From the NCBI GenBank assembly GCA_016788045.1, contig JAEUTG010000042.1, positions 62,001 through 126,000 of the forward strand: a stretch of 64,000 bases of DNA, given 5' to 3'. The notes under the pieces were generated by a model. That model saw only the letters and a program-made list of their open reading frames with translations. It was not told the origin of the DNA and ran no database searches. The translations under genes and the position numbers were made by a program. Shown here piece after piece: positions 8,136-18,136 of this stretch; within the stretch, counting starts at the first letter, position 1, and each line of letters starts with the position of its first letter. This stretch comes from Bacteroidales bacterium (GTDB lineage: Bacteria; Bacteroidota; Bacteroidia; Bacteroidales; Lentimicrobiaceae).

Positions 8136-9725
8136 TTAGTCAGCCTGATCGTGCAGGTAAGAATTGTTCTGTCTGATTTCCACCGACTTGTTTTCACTTT
8201 TAAAAAGGGTGAATCTCGATACTTCCGAGCTATCGGAAGAGGGTGTTTCCTTCAGTTCAACGTTGCGTCTCAGGTATGCCGGTTGATTTTCGAGTTCAGC
8301 AAGGCCTTCGGGGGTGCTGATTTTAACACTCACCTGGTTGAACTTATCAAGGCGCATTCTGGCCCTTTCTTCCTGTCGGGCTGTTTCTTCAGCATTGGCA
8401 TCATCATGCTGAGGTGCATTTCGGAAATCACGCAAAAAATCAAATCCCGGCTCAGCTTTTCTTGTTGCATTTACCGGTGTGTAAGTAAATGCTTCATTTG
8501 CTTCTTCTGAAGCCCCGGAGGCAAGGGGTTCACTCACCTGATTGTTGATTTCAAATACAAAGCTGCGTTGTGGTTCAGCTGCCTGGTTTGATGGTTCAGA
8601 AGTGATGGAATTATCCTCTTCGTGGAGTTTATGAACAATCCTGATTTCTTCAAGCGGGGCAGGCTCCGGTTTTACGGGTTCTGCCGGTTTGTGCTGCTGC
8701 TCAGGTTGTCCATTGAGCGGATAAACGACCACATTGGGTTTTAATGCAGTGGGGGTTGTTTTTTGCTGCGAATCGAAACCGGTAGCGATCAGGGTAATGC
8801 TGATTTTATTTCCCAGGGTTTCATCGGTGCCGTTGCCCCAGATGATGTCGGCCCCTGAGCCGGCTTCATGCTGAATATAATCGGTGATTTCCATCACCTC
8901 ATCCAGGGTAATCTCCTCAGAACCTGAAGAAATGTAAAGCAGGATATTGCTTGCCCCGCGGATGTTGGCATCGTCGAGCAGGGGGGAGGTCATGGCCATC
9001 TGAACTGCTTCGAGGGCGCGGTTTTCACCTTCAGCCATCCCGGAACCCATAATGGCTTTACCACTGTCTTTCATTACCGTTTTTACATCCTCGAAATCAA
9101 CGTTGATGTATCCGGTAACGGTTATGATCTCGGCAATGCCTTTGGCAGCAACGGTGAGAATGTCATCGGCTTTGCTGAAGGCGTCAGAAAGCTTGAGGTC
9201 GCCTTCCAGTTCGCGGAGCTTGTCGTTGCAGATGATCAGCAGGGTATCTACCGACTTGCGGAGTTCGTCAATTCCGGCGCGGGCCTGCTGTATACGTTTG
9301 CGGCCTTCAAAAGAGAAGGGAAGTGTTACAATTCCAACCGTAAGAATACCGAGTTCCTTGGCAAGGGCAGCGATTACCGGGGCAGCGCCGGTACCTGTAC
9401 CACCGCCCATTCCGGCAGTGATGAAAACCATCTTGGTGTTTGATTCAAGCACCTTGCGGATTTCATCAATATTCTGGGTTGCAGCATCTTTACCAACAGA
9501 AGGAATTGATCCTGCACCAAGGCCTTTGTCGCCGAGCTGAACTTTCACGGGCACCGGACTCATATCGAGCGCCTGACAGTCGGTATTGCAGATCAGAAAA
9601 TCAACACCACGGATTCCCTGCTTGAACATGTGGGTAACGGCATTGCTTCCGCCGCCGCCGACCCCGATAACTTTTATGATGGACGACTGGTTTTTTGGCA
9701 AGTCGAATTTGAGCATATCTGGCAT
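8136..9725 (-). CDS. ftsZ: cell division GTPase FtsZ
   Basis: FtsZ is the tubulin homologue that forms the division ring at midcell. The GTP-binding G-box GGGTGTG is at residues 107-113, and the synergy (T7) loop NVDFEDVKTVM at about 208-218, which supplies catalytic residues to the next subunit. The globular part ends near 325. A long acidic, Pro- and Glu-rich linker follows, and a short conserved C-terminal peptide ending SYLHDQAD that should bind FtsA. At 529 residues it is long compared with E. coli (383), as usual in Bacteroidota because of the linker. It lies 86 bases after ftsA. Confidence 0.97.
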   Translation of the reverse strand: MPDMLKFDLPKNQSSIIKVIGVGGGGSNAVTHMFKQGIRGVDFLICNTDCQALDMSPVPVKVQLGDKGLGAGSIPSVGKDAATQNIDEIRKVLESNTKMVFITAGMGGGTGTGAAPVIAALAKELGILTVGIVTLPFSFEGRKRIQQARAGIDELRKSVDTLLIICNDKLRELEGDLKLSDAFSKADDILTVAAKGIAEIITVTGYINVDFEDVKTVMKDSGKAIMGSGMAEGENRALEAVQMAMTSPLLDDANIRGASNILLYISSGSEEITLDEVMEITDYIQHEAGSGADIIWGNGTDETLGNKISITLIATGFDSQQKTTPTALKPNVVVYPLNGQPEQQHKPAEPVKPEPAPLEEIRIVHKLHEEDNSITSEPSNQAAEPQRSFVFEINNQVSEPLASGASEEANEAFTYTPVNATRKAEPGFDFLRDFRNAPQHDDANAEETARQEERARMRLDKFNQVSVKISTPEGLAELENQPAYLRRNVELKETPSSDSSEVSRFTLFKSENKSVEIRQNNSYLHDQAD

Positions 9726-9811
9726 ATTTTTGGTCTCCTAAAATTAAATTTTATTAATGTTTCCGGCCTTGTGCTGTCAGAGTATTTATCAACAGGCTTT
9801 TTGTTAATATC

Positions 9812-11071
9812 TCAGTTTTCACCGTCTTCTTCAAAGAACTTCTTGATGCCATCGAAAAAGGACAATCTGGGTGCCTTTTTCTTCTTTTCAGCCGGTTTTT
9901 CTGTCTTCAGCATCTCTTTTTCAAAGCGTTGTAATCCTATGATTACCAAGCCAATGCCAGTGGCATACATGGGACTGGCCATCTCTTCAGGCACACCCGG
10001 GGCAAGGTGCTCATTGGGGTAGCCGATGCGCGTATCCATCCCGGTAATGAATTCAGTAAGCTGGGTAATGTGTTTCAGTTGTGCACCGCCTCCGGTTAGT
10101 ACTATGCCGGCGATGAGTTTCTTTTCAAAACCGGAATTCTTGATTTCGAAGTAAACATGTTCGATAATCTCTTCCATTCTTGCCTGAATGATGCTGGCCA
10201 GATTGCGCATGGTGATTTCTTTCGGAGGCCTTCCGCGCAGGCCTGGAATGGCAACGATCTCTTCATCGCGGTTTTCGCTGGCAAGCGCTGAGCCGAATTT
10301 GACTTTCAGGTCTTCCGCGTGTTTTTTGATGATGGTGCAGCCTTCTTTTATGTCTTCGGTGATGATTTCGCCTCCGAAGGGAATTACAGCAGTGTGGCGG
10401 ATTATCCCATCCTGGAAGATGGCAATGTCGGTGGTACCTCCACCAATATCTACCAGCACAACGCCGGCTTCTTTTTCTTCGTCGCTCAACACGGCTTCGG
10501 CTGAAGCCAGAGGCTCGAGCAACAACGAATCAACCTCCAGCTCGGCTTTCTTTACACATTTGAAGATGTTTTTGGCCGCCATGGTCTGTCCTGTAATGAT
10601 GTGAAAGTTGGCTTCAAGCTGATGGCCCAGCATCCCTTTGGGTTTGATTCCGGATTCTCCGTCGATGGTATAATCCTGCGGAATCACATCGATGATCTCT
10701 TCTCCGGGATTCATAGCCAGTTTGAACATATTCTCCGTAAGGCTGTCTATCTCTGTCTGAGTGATCTCCAGGTCGGCATTCGGCCTGATCGATGATCCGC
10801 GGTATTGTATGCTCTTGATGTGCTGACCGGCAATTCCCACATTCACCGTCGCAATGTCCGAATCAGAAGAAGCTTCAGCTTCCTTTACTGCCACTTTTAT
10901 ACTCTGAACAGTGTCTTCTATATTGGAAACGACCCCTCTTTTCACGCCAATAGACTCTGTTTTGCCGAAACCCAGAATCTCAATTTTATTGTTCTCGTTT
11001 CGTCTGCCAACAATGGCGGCTATCTTGGTAGTGCCGATATCAAGGCCAACGATTATTTCTGAAGTTGCCAT
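9812..11071 (-). CDS. ftsA: cell division protein FtsA
   Basis: FtsA is the actin-like membrane tether of FtsZ. Nucleotide-binding motifs are visible: phosphate 1 VGLDIGTTKIAAIVG (about 8-22), phosphate 2 VVLVDIGGGTTDIAIF (about 203-218) and the adenosine motif GIVLTGGGAQLKHI (about 326-339). The inserted 1C domain lies at about 85-165. The C-terminus RLSFFDGIKKFFEEDG is a plausible amphipathic membrane-targeting helix. The 419-residue length is normal. It starts one base after the ftsQ stop, so translation is probably coupled. Confidence 0.96.
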   Translation of the reverse strand: MATSEIIVGLDIGTTKIAAIVGRRNENNKIEILGFGKTESIGVKRGVVSNIEDTVQSIKVAVKEAEASSDSDIATVNVGIAGQHIKSIQYRGSSIRPNADLEITQTEIDSLTENMFKLAMNPGEEIIDVIPQDYTIDGESGIKPKGMLGHQLEANFHIITGQTMAAKNIFKCVKKAELEVDSLLLEPLASAEAVLSDEEKEAGVVLVDIGGGTTDIAIFQDGIIRHTAVIPFGGEIITEDIKEGCTIIKKHAEDLKVKFGSALASENRDEEIVAIPGLRGRPPKEITMRNLASIIQARMEEIIEHVYFEIKNSGFEKKLIAGIVLTGGGAQLKHITQLTEFITGMDTRIGYPNEHLAPGVPEEMASPMYATGIGLVIIGLQRFEKEMLKTEKPAEKKKKAPRLSFFDGIKKFFEEDGEN

Positions 11072-11072
11072 A

Positions 11073-11861
11073 TTAATTTGGTTTTGAACATACTATCTGG
11101 TTACGGAACTTGAGGTTGATGGTATGATACGCATCCCATCCACGCTGTTTCATTCCTTCGGTGTAAAAGATCTTCAGGTTCCTGAGTTTTTCAGCTATCC
11201 CTGTAGTATCACCGATGATGATTGACTGGTGACCTATTTTCGGATATAATTGAAACTCCTGATTTTCATCAAGGTAAAGCTGCTCAATCAATGCCTCATA
11301 GAACGGATCTTTTTTCAATGCCATCGCAATAAGGTAAATGCTTTTCAGGTCCGGCCTGAGGTTCTGATACTGCGGTTTGTCTTTGCTGACAACGTTGCTT
11401 ATTTTGTTTACCGGTCTGATGTTGCCGTTTGCGATTACCGTTCTGGCCGAAAATTCATGGCTGAGGGGCATCAGAAATCCTTCTTCATCAATATAGAACT
11501 GCCTGCCCTGCAAATCGGCAACCCTGACCAATGGTTTCCGCTGCACCACCGCAGCTTTCACAATGCCATTCACCCCCACGGTAAGGGTGGCTTTCTTCAC
11601 AAACGGATTGCTGTTCAGAATGCTGTGGATTTTTTCAATCTCAAGCTTTCCTGTTTCATTCCCCTTTATCTTGAGCTTGTTCTGTGTAATTTCCTGCCTC
11701 AGGGTTGTTTTGGAAACCAGCTCCGGGGCGCCTTCGTAATTGATTTCAATTTTAAATTCCTTGCAAACCTGTTTCTCCTGCTTTTTATTGGCAAAGATGA
11801 ACAGGGTGGTAACAGTGGCTACCATAATAAGCCAGAACACGAGGGTTATCAGTCTTTTCAT
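11073..11861 (-). CDS. ftsQ: cell division protein FtsQ/DivIB-like
   Basis: The 262-residue protein has a single N-terminal membrane segment (LITLVFWLIMVATVTTLFIFA, about 4-24) followed by an extracytoplasmic beta-rich region. That region contains a POTRA-like start and the segment SILNSNPFVKKATLTVGVNGIVKAAVVQRKPLVRV (about 86-120), typical of FtsQ. FtsQ bridges FtsB/FtsL and the late divisome. Sequence conservation in this family is weak, so position between murC (4-base overlap) and ftsA (1-base gap) carries much of the call. Confidence 0.88.
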   Translation of the reverse strand: MKRLITLVFWLIMVATVTTLFIFANKKQEKQVCKEFKIEINYEGAPELVSKTTLRQEITQNKLKIKGNETGKLEIEKIHSILNSNPFVKKATLTVGVNGIVKAAVVQRKPLVRVADLQGRQFYIDEEGFLMPLSHEFSARTVIANGNIRPVNKISNVVSKDKPQYQNLRPDLKSIYLIAMALKKDPFYEALIEQLYLDENQEFQLYPKIGHQSIIIGDTTGIAEKLRNLKIFYTEGMKQRGWDAYHTINLKFRNQIVCSKPN

Positions 11862-13228
11862 GGTTGGATTGTTGGGTTAAACCGTTGTTCAATGAGCGGC
11901 ACCAGTTTGTCGATGTCGCCGGCACCCAGGGTCAGCAGTATGTCGGGGCGGAGTTTCTGCAGGAGTTCCGGAATTTCTTCTCTGCTGCAGATCTGTTTAT
12001 CTGCGAGTTGGATACGGCTCAGCAGCATCGCAGAAGTAACCCCTTCGATGGGGAGTTCCCTGGCTGGGTAGATGTCCATCAGAATGACCCGGTCGAGCAG
12101 TGAAAGACTCTCTGAAAATCCTTCGGCAAAGTCACGGGTCCGGGTGTACAGGTGAGGCTGGAACACGCCGGTTATGTGCCTTCCGGGATACAGTTTTCTG
12201 ACCGAACTGATGCATGCCCTGAGCTCTTCCGGATGGTGGGCATAGTCATCAATGTAGAGAAAACCGTTTCTGTTGATACGGTGATCAAACCTTCTTTTCA
12301 CCCCTAGAAAGGTGTTGATTCCGGTGAGGATCTCCTCGTGCGTACTGCCTCCCAGCCAGGCTGCCGAAGCTGCGGCGATGCTGTTCTCCACATTGAACAA
12401 CCCGGGAAGTGAAGGCTTTAGTCCATGGATAATCTCTCCGGGTGTCTGGAGGTCGAAATGGTAAATACCGTCAGAAAGCGTCATATTCAGTGCCCTGAAA
12501 TCCGATTCTCCGTCGATGGAATAGGTGAAAGATTTTACCCCGGGCTTTGTAGCAGTCCGGATTCCTATGCCCAGGCGGGTTACAAGAAATCCGTTTTCTT
12601 CAATATTGGCGGTGAAATCAGCAAACGATTTTTTCAGCGCATCGTGGTCACCGTAAATATCGAGGTGGTCAGCATCGGCTGAAGTGATTACGGCAATCCA
12701 GGGAAACAGCCGCAGGAATGACCGGTCAAATTCATCTGCTTCAGCAACAAAGTACCGGCTGGCCGGGTTCAGCAGAAGATTGGAATCGTAATTCTTGGCA
12801 ATGCCTCCCAGAAATGATGTACAACCGTTGTGACCCGGGAAAAGTATGTGCGACAGCAGGGTTGAAACGGTGGTTTTCCCGTGTGTTCCTGCTACCGCAA
12901 GGGTTTGCTTGGTGCGGGTGATTTCTCCGAGCAGCTCAGAACGTTTCATGACAGGCAGTCCCGACTTTTGTATCTGCCTGAATTCTGACAGATCTCCGGG
13001 TATAGCCGGGGTATAAACGACAAGCTGTGTATCCTGGGGGATCAGATCGGGCCGGTCATCGTAATGGATCACCATTCCTTCCGATTCCAGTTCTGCGGTA
13101 AGTGTGGTAAAGGTTTTGTCGTACCCATGAATGCTGACTCCGGCTTTATGCAGATAGCGGGCCAGAGCACTCATTCCGATGCCTCCGATACCCAGAAAAT
13201 AGACCGTTTTCAGCTGTCCGATATTCAC
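11858..13228 (-). CDS. murC: UDP-N-acetylmuramate--L-alanine ligase MurC
   Basis: MurC adds L-Ala to UDP-MurNAc, the first step of the peptide stem, in the cytosol. The N-terminal UDP-binding GIGGIGMSALARYLHKAG (about 13-30), the ATP P-loop AVAGTHGKTTVSTLLSHIL (about 110-128), EADEFDRSFL (about 163-172) and DDYAHHPEE (about 325-333) are diagnostic; the last separates MurC from MurD, E and F. The 456-residue length fits Bacteroidota MurC. It overlaps ftsQ by 4 bases and sits 12 bases after murG. Confidence 0.96.
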   Translation of the reverse strand: MNIGQLKTVYFLGIGGIGMSALARYLHKAGVSIHGYDKTFTTLTAELESEGMVIHYDDRPDLIPQDTQLVVYTPAIPGDLSEFRQIQKSGLPVMKRSELLGEITRTKQTLAVAGTHGKTTVSTLLSHILFPGHNGCTSFLGGIAKNYDSNLLLNPASRYFVAEADEFDRSFLRLFPWIAVITSADADHLDIYGDHDALKKSFADFTANIEENGFLVTRLGIGIRTATKPGVKSFTYSIDGESDFRALNMTLSDGIYHFDLQTPGEIIHGLKPSLPGLFNVENSIAAASAAWLGGSTHEEILTGINTFLGVKRRFDHRINRNGFLYIDDYAHHPEELRACISSVRKLYPGRHITGVFQPHLYTRTRDFAEGFSESLSLLDRVILMDIYPARELPIEGVTSAMLLSRIQLADKQICSREEIPELLQKLRPDILLTLGAGDIDKLVPLIEQRFNPTIQP

Positions 13229-13240
13229 CTTTGTTGCGAA

Positions 13241-14353
13241 TTACTGGTTTTTAATGTGATTGAGGATAATCTGAGCTATCTGCCCGGCAGACCCGGGCTT
13301 TCCGAGCGCAGTAATATTTTTACTTAACTCCTGCATTTCAGCCTTGTTGTTTACCAGTCTGATTGCTGTATTTACGAGGTTTTCCGGAGAACCTGCATCG
13401 CTCACCATCAGGGCTGCATTGGCTGAAACCAGGGCCATTGCGTTCTTTGTCTGGTGGTCTTCGGCTACATTGGGTGAAGGAACCAGGATACTGGGCTTAC
13501 CGGCAAGGCAGAGTTCCGAAATGGCAATGGCACCTGCACGGCTGATCACGATATCTGCAGCGGCATAGGCCATCTCCATGTTTCTGATAAAATCCATCTG
13601 CCGTATACCCTTTTGGGCCAGGGGTTTTACTGCTTCGGCAGCTAGCGGGGCATAGAACTTACCGGTTTGCCAGATCAGCTGGATGTTGTTTTCTGCGAAA
13701 GCTGACAAGCCCTGGTGAATGCTTTGATTGATGGTCCGGGCACCGAGGCTGCCTCCTACCACCAGCACGACCGGCTTAATCGGGTCAAGGTCAAAAAATC
13801 TGAGCGCTTCATCGCGGGGTATTGTACTTTCAGCAATCTCTCTCCTTACAGGGTTTCCTGTCACAATGATCTTCCCGGCCGGGAAAAACCTTTCCATTCC
13901 GGGGTACGCCACACAGATATTTATTGCTTTTGCAGCAAGCATCCGGTTGGTTATACCGGGATAGGAATTCTGTTCCTGTATAAAAGTCGGGATGCCCATC
14001 GCCGCTGCAGCTTTGATGGTGGGTCCGCTGGCATATCCTCCGACACCAATTGCCGCATGAGGCCTGAATTTCCTGATGATGCTCCTTGCTTTAAGGGAAC
14101 TGTGGATGATTTTGAGAGGAATCAGCAGATTCTTCAGACTTAAGCTGCGCTGAAATCCGCTGATCCACAAGCCTTCAATTTCATATCCTGCCGCCGGCAC
14201 TTTTTCCATCTCCATACGTCCGACCGCTCCCACAAACAGTATCCTGGCACTGGGGTTGAGCTCCCTGATGGCATCAGCAATGGCAATAGCCGGGAAAATA
14301 TGTCCCCCGGTTCCACCTCCGCTGATGATTACCCTGACTTCAGGCAACGACAT
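13241..14353 (-). CDS. murG: undecaprenyl-PP-MurNAc-pentapeptide GlcNAc transferase MurG
   Basis: MurG converts lipid I to lipid II on the inner face of the membrane. The glycine loop SGGGTGGHIFPAIAIADAI (about 11-29), the second loop GVGGYASGPTIKAA (about 102-115), VVGGSLGAR (about 197-205) and the UDP-binding ISRAGAIAISELCLAGKPSI (about 274-293) are clear. The 370-residue length is normal. Its start overlaps the end of ftsW by 14 bases, so the two are tightly coupled, in keeping with consecutive steps of lipid II synthesis and use. Confidence 0.96.
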   Translation of the reverse strand: MSLPEVRVIISGGGTGGHIFPAIAIADAIRELNPSARILFVGAVGRMEMEKVPAAGYEIEGLWISGFQRSLSLKNLLIPLKIIHSSLKARSIIRKFRPHAAIGVGGYASGPTIKAAAAMGIPTFIQEQNSYPGITNRMLAAKAINICVAYPGMERFFPAGKIIVTGNPVRREIAESTIPRDEALRFFDLDPIKPVVLVVGGSLGARTINQSIHQGLSAFAENNIQLIWQTGKFYAPLAAEAVKPLAQKGIRQMDFIRNMEMAYAAADIVISRAGAIAISELCLAGKPSILVPSPNVAEDHQTKNAMALVSANAALMVSDAGSPENLVNTAIRLVNNKAEMQELSKNITALGKPGSAGQIAQIILNHIKNQ

Positions 14354-15512
14354 GGTTCGTATTGTTTGGTTCGTTTTCTTTTTCGTTCTGTGCTTCTATT
14401 TCCCGGCTCACACTCAGGATAATCCCGATGGCGATACTGGTAAACCAGATCGATGTTCCACCCATACTCACCAGCGGCAGTGTTTGCCCGGTGACCGGCA
14501 GAATGTTAACAGCCACCATCATGTTCACCATCGCCTGAAACACGAGGCTGAATGATACGCCGAAGGTTAGAAATGCCGGGAAATTCCGCGGACTTTTCAC
14601 AACCACTTTCACTGCCCTGTAAAACAATACCAGGTATAGAAATACGACAACAATGCCACCGATAAGTCCGTATTCTTCCACAATAATGGCGTAGATAAAA
14701 TCGGAATAGGGGTGGGGCAGGAAATTTTTCTGGGTCGAATTACCGGGCATTTTTCCGGTAATACCACCGGTTGCGATGGCTATTTTCGCTTGCTCGACCT
14801 GATAATTGGCTTCACTATCGCCACTGAGATGGCTTTCAATGCGGCTTTGCCAGGTTCCGATACGACCTCCCAGCTTCGGAGAGTTTACGGCGATGGTAAC
14901 CAGCAGCACAAGACTGGCAATGCCTACCAGCACGAGTATGCCAATGTACCTGAACCTGACTCTTCCTACAAACATCAGCACCAGACAGGTTGTAAAAATA
15001 AGGGCAGCTGTTGAGAAGTTGGCTGGTAATATCAGCACAGTGATGATCACCACAGGAATCATCAGCGAAATAAAACCTTTTTTGAAGTCTTCGATTTCAC
15101 CCTGTTTTTTTGCCAGAAGCCGGGCAACATACATGATGAGTGCAAGTTTTGCGAAATCGGAAGGCTGAAAGGTCATGTTGATCAGCGGCAGGGTGTACCA
15201 CCTGCTCGCTTCATTCATGCTAGTGCCGAAAAACAAAGTGTAAGCCAGCAGTGGGATAGAGGCAAAGATTGCCAATTGCGACAGCCTTGCATAGTATTTG
15301 TATGGTACCTGATGGGCCAGAACCATGAGTACAAAGCCCAGCATCAGGATGCTCATGTGCTTGAGTAAATAGTATTCAGTGTTTCCTGAATGCTTCCGGT
15401 AGGCAAGGGTTCCCGTAGAACTGTAAACCGCCAGTATTGAAAATACCGACAGCAACAGCACCACGGCCCAGATAACCTTGTCTCCTTTGATATTGTTCAG
15501 GATCGCTTTCAT
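14340..15512 (-). CDS. ftsW: SEDS-family peptidoglycan glycosyltransferase FtsW
   Basis: FtsW is a multi-pass membrane protein that polymerises lipid II in the division septum together with FtsI. I see about ten hydrophobic segments and the SEDS landmarks: the extracytoplasmic RIGTWQSRIESHLSGDSEANYQVEQAKIAIATGG block (about 217-250), NFLPHPYSDFIYAIIVEEYGL (about 265-285) and the last-helix region PLVSMGGTSIWFTSIAIGIILS (about 345-366). Position between murD and murG favours FtsW over RodA. The short C-terminal tail is highly polar. Confidence 0.94.
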   Translation of the reverse strand: MKAILNNIKGDKVIWAVVLLLSVFSILAVYSSTGTLAYRKHSGNTEYYLLKHMSILMLGFVLMVLAHQVPYKYYARLSQLAIFASIPLLAYTLFFGTSMNEASRWYTLPLINMTFQPSDFAKLALIMYVARLLAKKQGEIEDFKKGFISLMIPVVIITVLILPANFSTAALIFTTCLVLMFVGRVRFRYIGILVLVGIASLVLLVTIAVNSPKLGGRIGTWQSRIESHLSGDSEANYQVEQAKIAIATGGITGKMPGNSTQKNFLPHPYSDFIYAIIVEEYGLIGGIVVVFLYLVLFYRAVKVVVKSPRNFPAFLTFGVSFSLVFQAMVNMMVAVNILPVTGQTLPLVSMGGTSIWFTSIAIGIILSVSREIEAQNEKENEPNNTNHVVA

Positions 15513-15525
15513 CAGATCAGTAGGG

Positions 15526-16869
15526 TTAAAGTGCTTTTACAGCTTCTTTGAATTTGCGGCCACGCTCCTCGTAATTCTCGAAAAGATCGAAGCTGGCGCA
15601 TGCCGGGGATAACAGCACCGCATCACCTTTTCGGGCGAGGTAGTAGGCCATATTCACCGCTTCTTCCACAGAAGTGGTCTCCGAAATGAACTCAACTTTA
15701 TCCTTGAAAGCGTCAATCAGCTTCTCATTGTCTATACCCAGGCATACGATGGCTTTAACTTTTTGCTTTACGATGTCCCAGAGCTTGGAATAATCGTTTC
15801 CCTTGTCAACTCCGCCGGCTATCCAGATCACCTTTTTATTGAGGCTCTCGAGGGCATACCATGCAGAATTGATATTGGTTGCCTTTGAGTCGTTGATGAA
15901 TTCAATGCCATGAATGTTGGCAACAAACTCAAGGCGGTGCTCAACATTTTTGAAATCAGAAAGACACTGCTTGATGGTATCTTTCCTGATGTCGATCAGC
16001 CTGGCGGCAACACCGGCTGCCATTGAATTGTAAATGTTGTGTTTGCCCTGTAAAGCAAGTTCCTCTAATGTCATATCAAATGTTTCCCCTTTTAGATTGA
16101 ATACTATTTTCTTCTGGTCTGCGTAAGCTCCGTTTTCAACTTTGCGTTGAAGACTTATCTGAAGGTTATTCTGCATTAATTCTTTTTCTGCAGCCAGGGC
16201 AGCAATGGTTTCATCATCCTGGCACCAGATGAATGCATCGCTGGTGGATTGATTCCTGATGATCCGCATTTTGGACCGGGCATATTTTTCAAAACTGTGA
16301 TCGTAGCGGTCAAGATGATCGGGTGTGATGTTGAGCAGAATGGCGGTTTCAGCCTTGAAATCAACCATGCCGTCAAGCTGAAAACTGCTGAGCTCAATCA
16401 CGAAGTAGTCATGATCCTTTTCAGCCAGTTGCCGCGCAAAACTCTTCCCGACATTCCCTGCCAGACAGACATCCAGTCCTGCGGTTTTCAGGATGTGAAA
16501 GATCAGCAGCGTGGTGGTGGTCTTCCCGTTACTGCCGGAAATACAGATTTTGTATGCCTTGGTGTAGCGTGCCGCGAATTCGATTTCTGAAATCACCTGC
16601 AGCCCATTCTGTCTCGCACGTTCAAGTACAGGAACTGTGTCGGGGATGCCCGGGCTCTTGACAATCAATCCGGCCGAAAGGATAATTTCGGCTGTGTGCC
16701 CGCCTTCTTCGAATTCAATACCGTGTGATTCAAGTTCCTGCCTGTATTGTTTCCTGATGGTACCACCATCAGATACAAACACACTCAACCCCTTGCTCTT
16801 GGCAAGTAGTGCGGCGCCGGCTCCACTTTCGCCGGCGCCCATGATCACTACTCCGGGGTTTAATCGCAT
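15526..16869 (-). CDS. murD: UDP-N-acetylmuramoylalanine--D-glutamate ligase MurD
   Basis: MurD adds D-Glu to UDP-MurNAc-L-Ala. The N-terminal UDP fold GAGESGAGAALLAKSKG (about 11-27), the ATP loop SGSNGKTTTTLLIFHIL (about 112-128), LNITPDHLDRY (about 179-189), NDSKATNINSAWYAL (about 310-324) and LLSPACASFDLFENYEERG (about 417-435) match MurD well. The 447-residue length is normal. It lies one base from mraY and 13 from ftsW, within the tightly packed cluster. Confidence 0.96.
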   Translation of the reverse strand: MRLNPGVVIMGAGESGAGAALLAKSKGLSVFVSDGGTIRKQYRQELESHGIEFEEGGHTAEIILSAGLIVKSPGIPDTVPVLERARQNGLQVISEIEFAARYTKAYKICISGSNGKTTTTLLIFHILKTAGLDVCLAGNVGKSFARQLAEKDHDYFVIELSSFQLDGMVDFKAETAILLNITPDHLDRYDHSFEKYARSKMRIIRNQSTSDAFIWCQDDETIAALAAEKELMQNNLQISLQRKVENGAYADQKKIVFNLKGETFDMTLEELALQGKHNIYNSMAAGVAARLIDIRKDTIKQCLSDFKNVEHRLEFVANIHGIEFINDSKATNINSAWYALESLNKKVIWIAGGVDKGNDYSKLWDIVKQKVKAIVCLGIDNEKLIDAFKDKVEFISETTSVEEAVNMAYYLARKGDAVLLSPACASFDLFENYEERGRKFKEAVKAL

Positions 16870-16870
16870 C

Positions 16871-18124
16871 TTACCGAATCTTTAATGTTATGATGGTGGC
16901 TACTGCCAGCATAATTCCTACAATGAAAAACCGTTGTACAATTTTCGGCTCAGCGTAGCCGAGCTTCTGGAAATGATGATGCAGCGGAGACATCAGGAAA
17001 ATGCGCCGCCCCTCACCGTATTTCTTTTTCGTTCTCTTGAAATAACTTACCTGAATGATGACAGAAAGATTCTCAGCAATGAAGATTCCGCAAAGAATGG
17101 GGAGCAGCAGTTCTTTGCGGATCATAATCGCCAGCACGGCAATTACACCTCCCAGCGCCAGTGAGCCGGTGTCGCCCATGAATACCTGGGCAGGGAAGGT
17201 GTTGTACCACAGAAACCCGGTGCAGGCCCCGACAAAGGCACTCACGAAAATTGTAAGCTCACCGGTATTGGGTAAGTACATGATGTTCAGATAGTCGGCA
17301 AAAACAATGTTGCCCGATACCCAGGCCAGTATGCCAAGGGTGACCCCGATGATGGCTGAAGTTCCGGTGGCCAGCCCGTCGATCCCATCAGTCAGATTCG
17401 CACCGTTTGAGATGGCGGTGATGATCAGGATTACAATCGGCACAAAAATCAGCCAGGCATAACCAGCAGCCTTTTCTCCGAAGGGCTTCAGCAGGATGGC
17501 ATAGTCAAATTCATTGTTCTTGAAAAACGGGATGGTTGTTTTCGTGGATTTTTTGTTAACCCGCGAGAATTTCTTTGAGTGGTCTGATGTACTCTCAAAC
17601 TCGCTCAGGGCGGATACCGATCTTGAACTGGTTGGTGCGATCTTCTCACGGATGACAACCCCGTCGTGAAAGTACAGGGTGAAGCCTACGATAATCCCGA
17701 TAACAATCTGCCCGAGAATCTTGAATTTGCCGGCAAGCCCTTTTTTGTCGTTCCGGAATACCTTGATGTAGTCGTCAAGAAAACCTATAAATCCCAGCCA
17801 GATGGTTGTTACCAGAATGAGAATGATGTAGATGTTGTTGAGCTTGGCAAACAGCAATGTGGGAATGATGATGGCGCCCAGAATGATCAGACCACCCATG
17901 GTGGGAGTTCCCTGTTTCTCCTTCTGGCCCTGAAGACCTAGGTCGCGCACTGTTTCACCTACCTGTTTCCTGCGCAGATAGTTGATCAGCGATTTGCCAA
18001 AAAGGAGTGAGATGGTTAGTGAAGTGATGACAGCAAGAGCAGCCCTGAACGAGATGTACTGAAACATCCCGGCTCCGGGAAAGTCGTAGTATTTGTCAAG
18101 GAAATCGAATAAATAGTACAGCAT
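16871..18124 (-). CDS. mraY: phospho-MurNAc-pentapeptide translocase MraY
   Basis: MraY transfers phospho-MurNAc-pentapeptide to undecaprenyl phosphate, making lipid I. It is a polytopic membrane enzyme with the aspartate motifs GFLDDYIKV (about 115-123) and [12 protein letters not shown] (about 244-255) and the [18 protein letters not shown] block (about 380-397). At 417 residues it is about 57 longer than E. coli MraY. The extra sequence is a hydrophilic insertion over about 155-210, rich in Ser and Lys, which is usual in Bacteroidota. It lies between murE and murD with minimal gaps. Confidence 0.96.
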   Translation of the reverse strand: MLYYLFDFLDKYYDFPGAGMFQYISFRAALAVITSLTISLLFGKSLINYLRRKQVGETVRDLGLQGQKEKQGTPTMGGLIILGAIIIPTLLFAKLNNIYIILILVTTIWLGFIGFLDDYIKVFRNDKKGLAGKFKILGQIVIGIIVGFTLYFHDGVVIREKIAPTSSRSVSALSEFESTSDHSKKFSRVNKKSTKTTIPFFKNNEFDYAILLKPFGEKAAGYAWLIFVPIVILIITAISNGANLTDGIDGLATGTSAIIGVTLGILAWVSGNIVFADYLNIMYLPNTGELTIFVSAFVGACTGFLWYNTFPAQVFMGDTGSLALGGVIAVLAIMIRKELLLPILCGIFIAENLSVIIQVSYFKRTKKKYGEGRRIFLMSPLHHHFQKLGYAEPKIVQRFFIVGIMLAVATIITLKIR

Positions 18125-18136
18125 GGCTCTCTTGTT

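Noticed and set aside
11250..12071. 273-codon open frame on the plus strand across ftsQ and murC
   Set aside because: It is antisense to two well-supported genes with conserved motifs and shows no family features.
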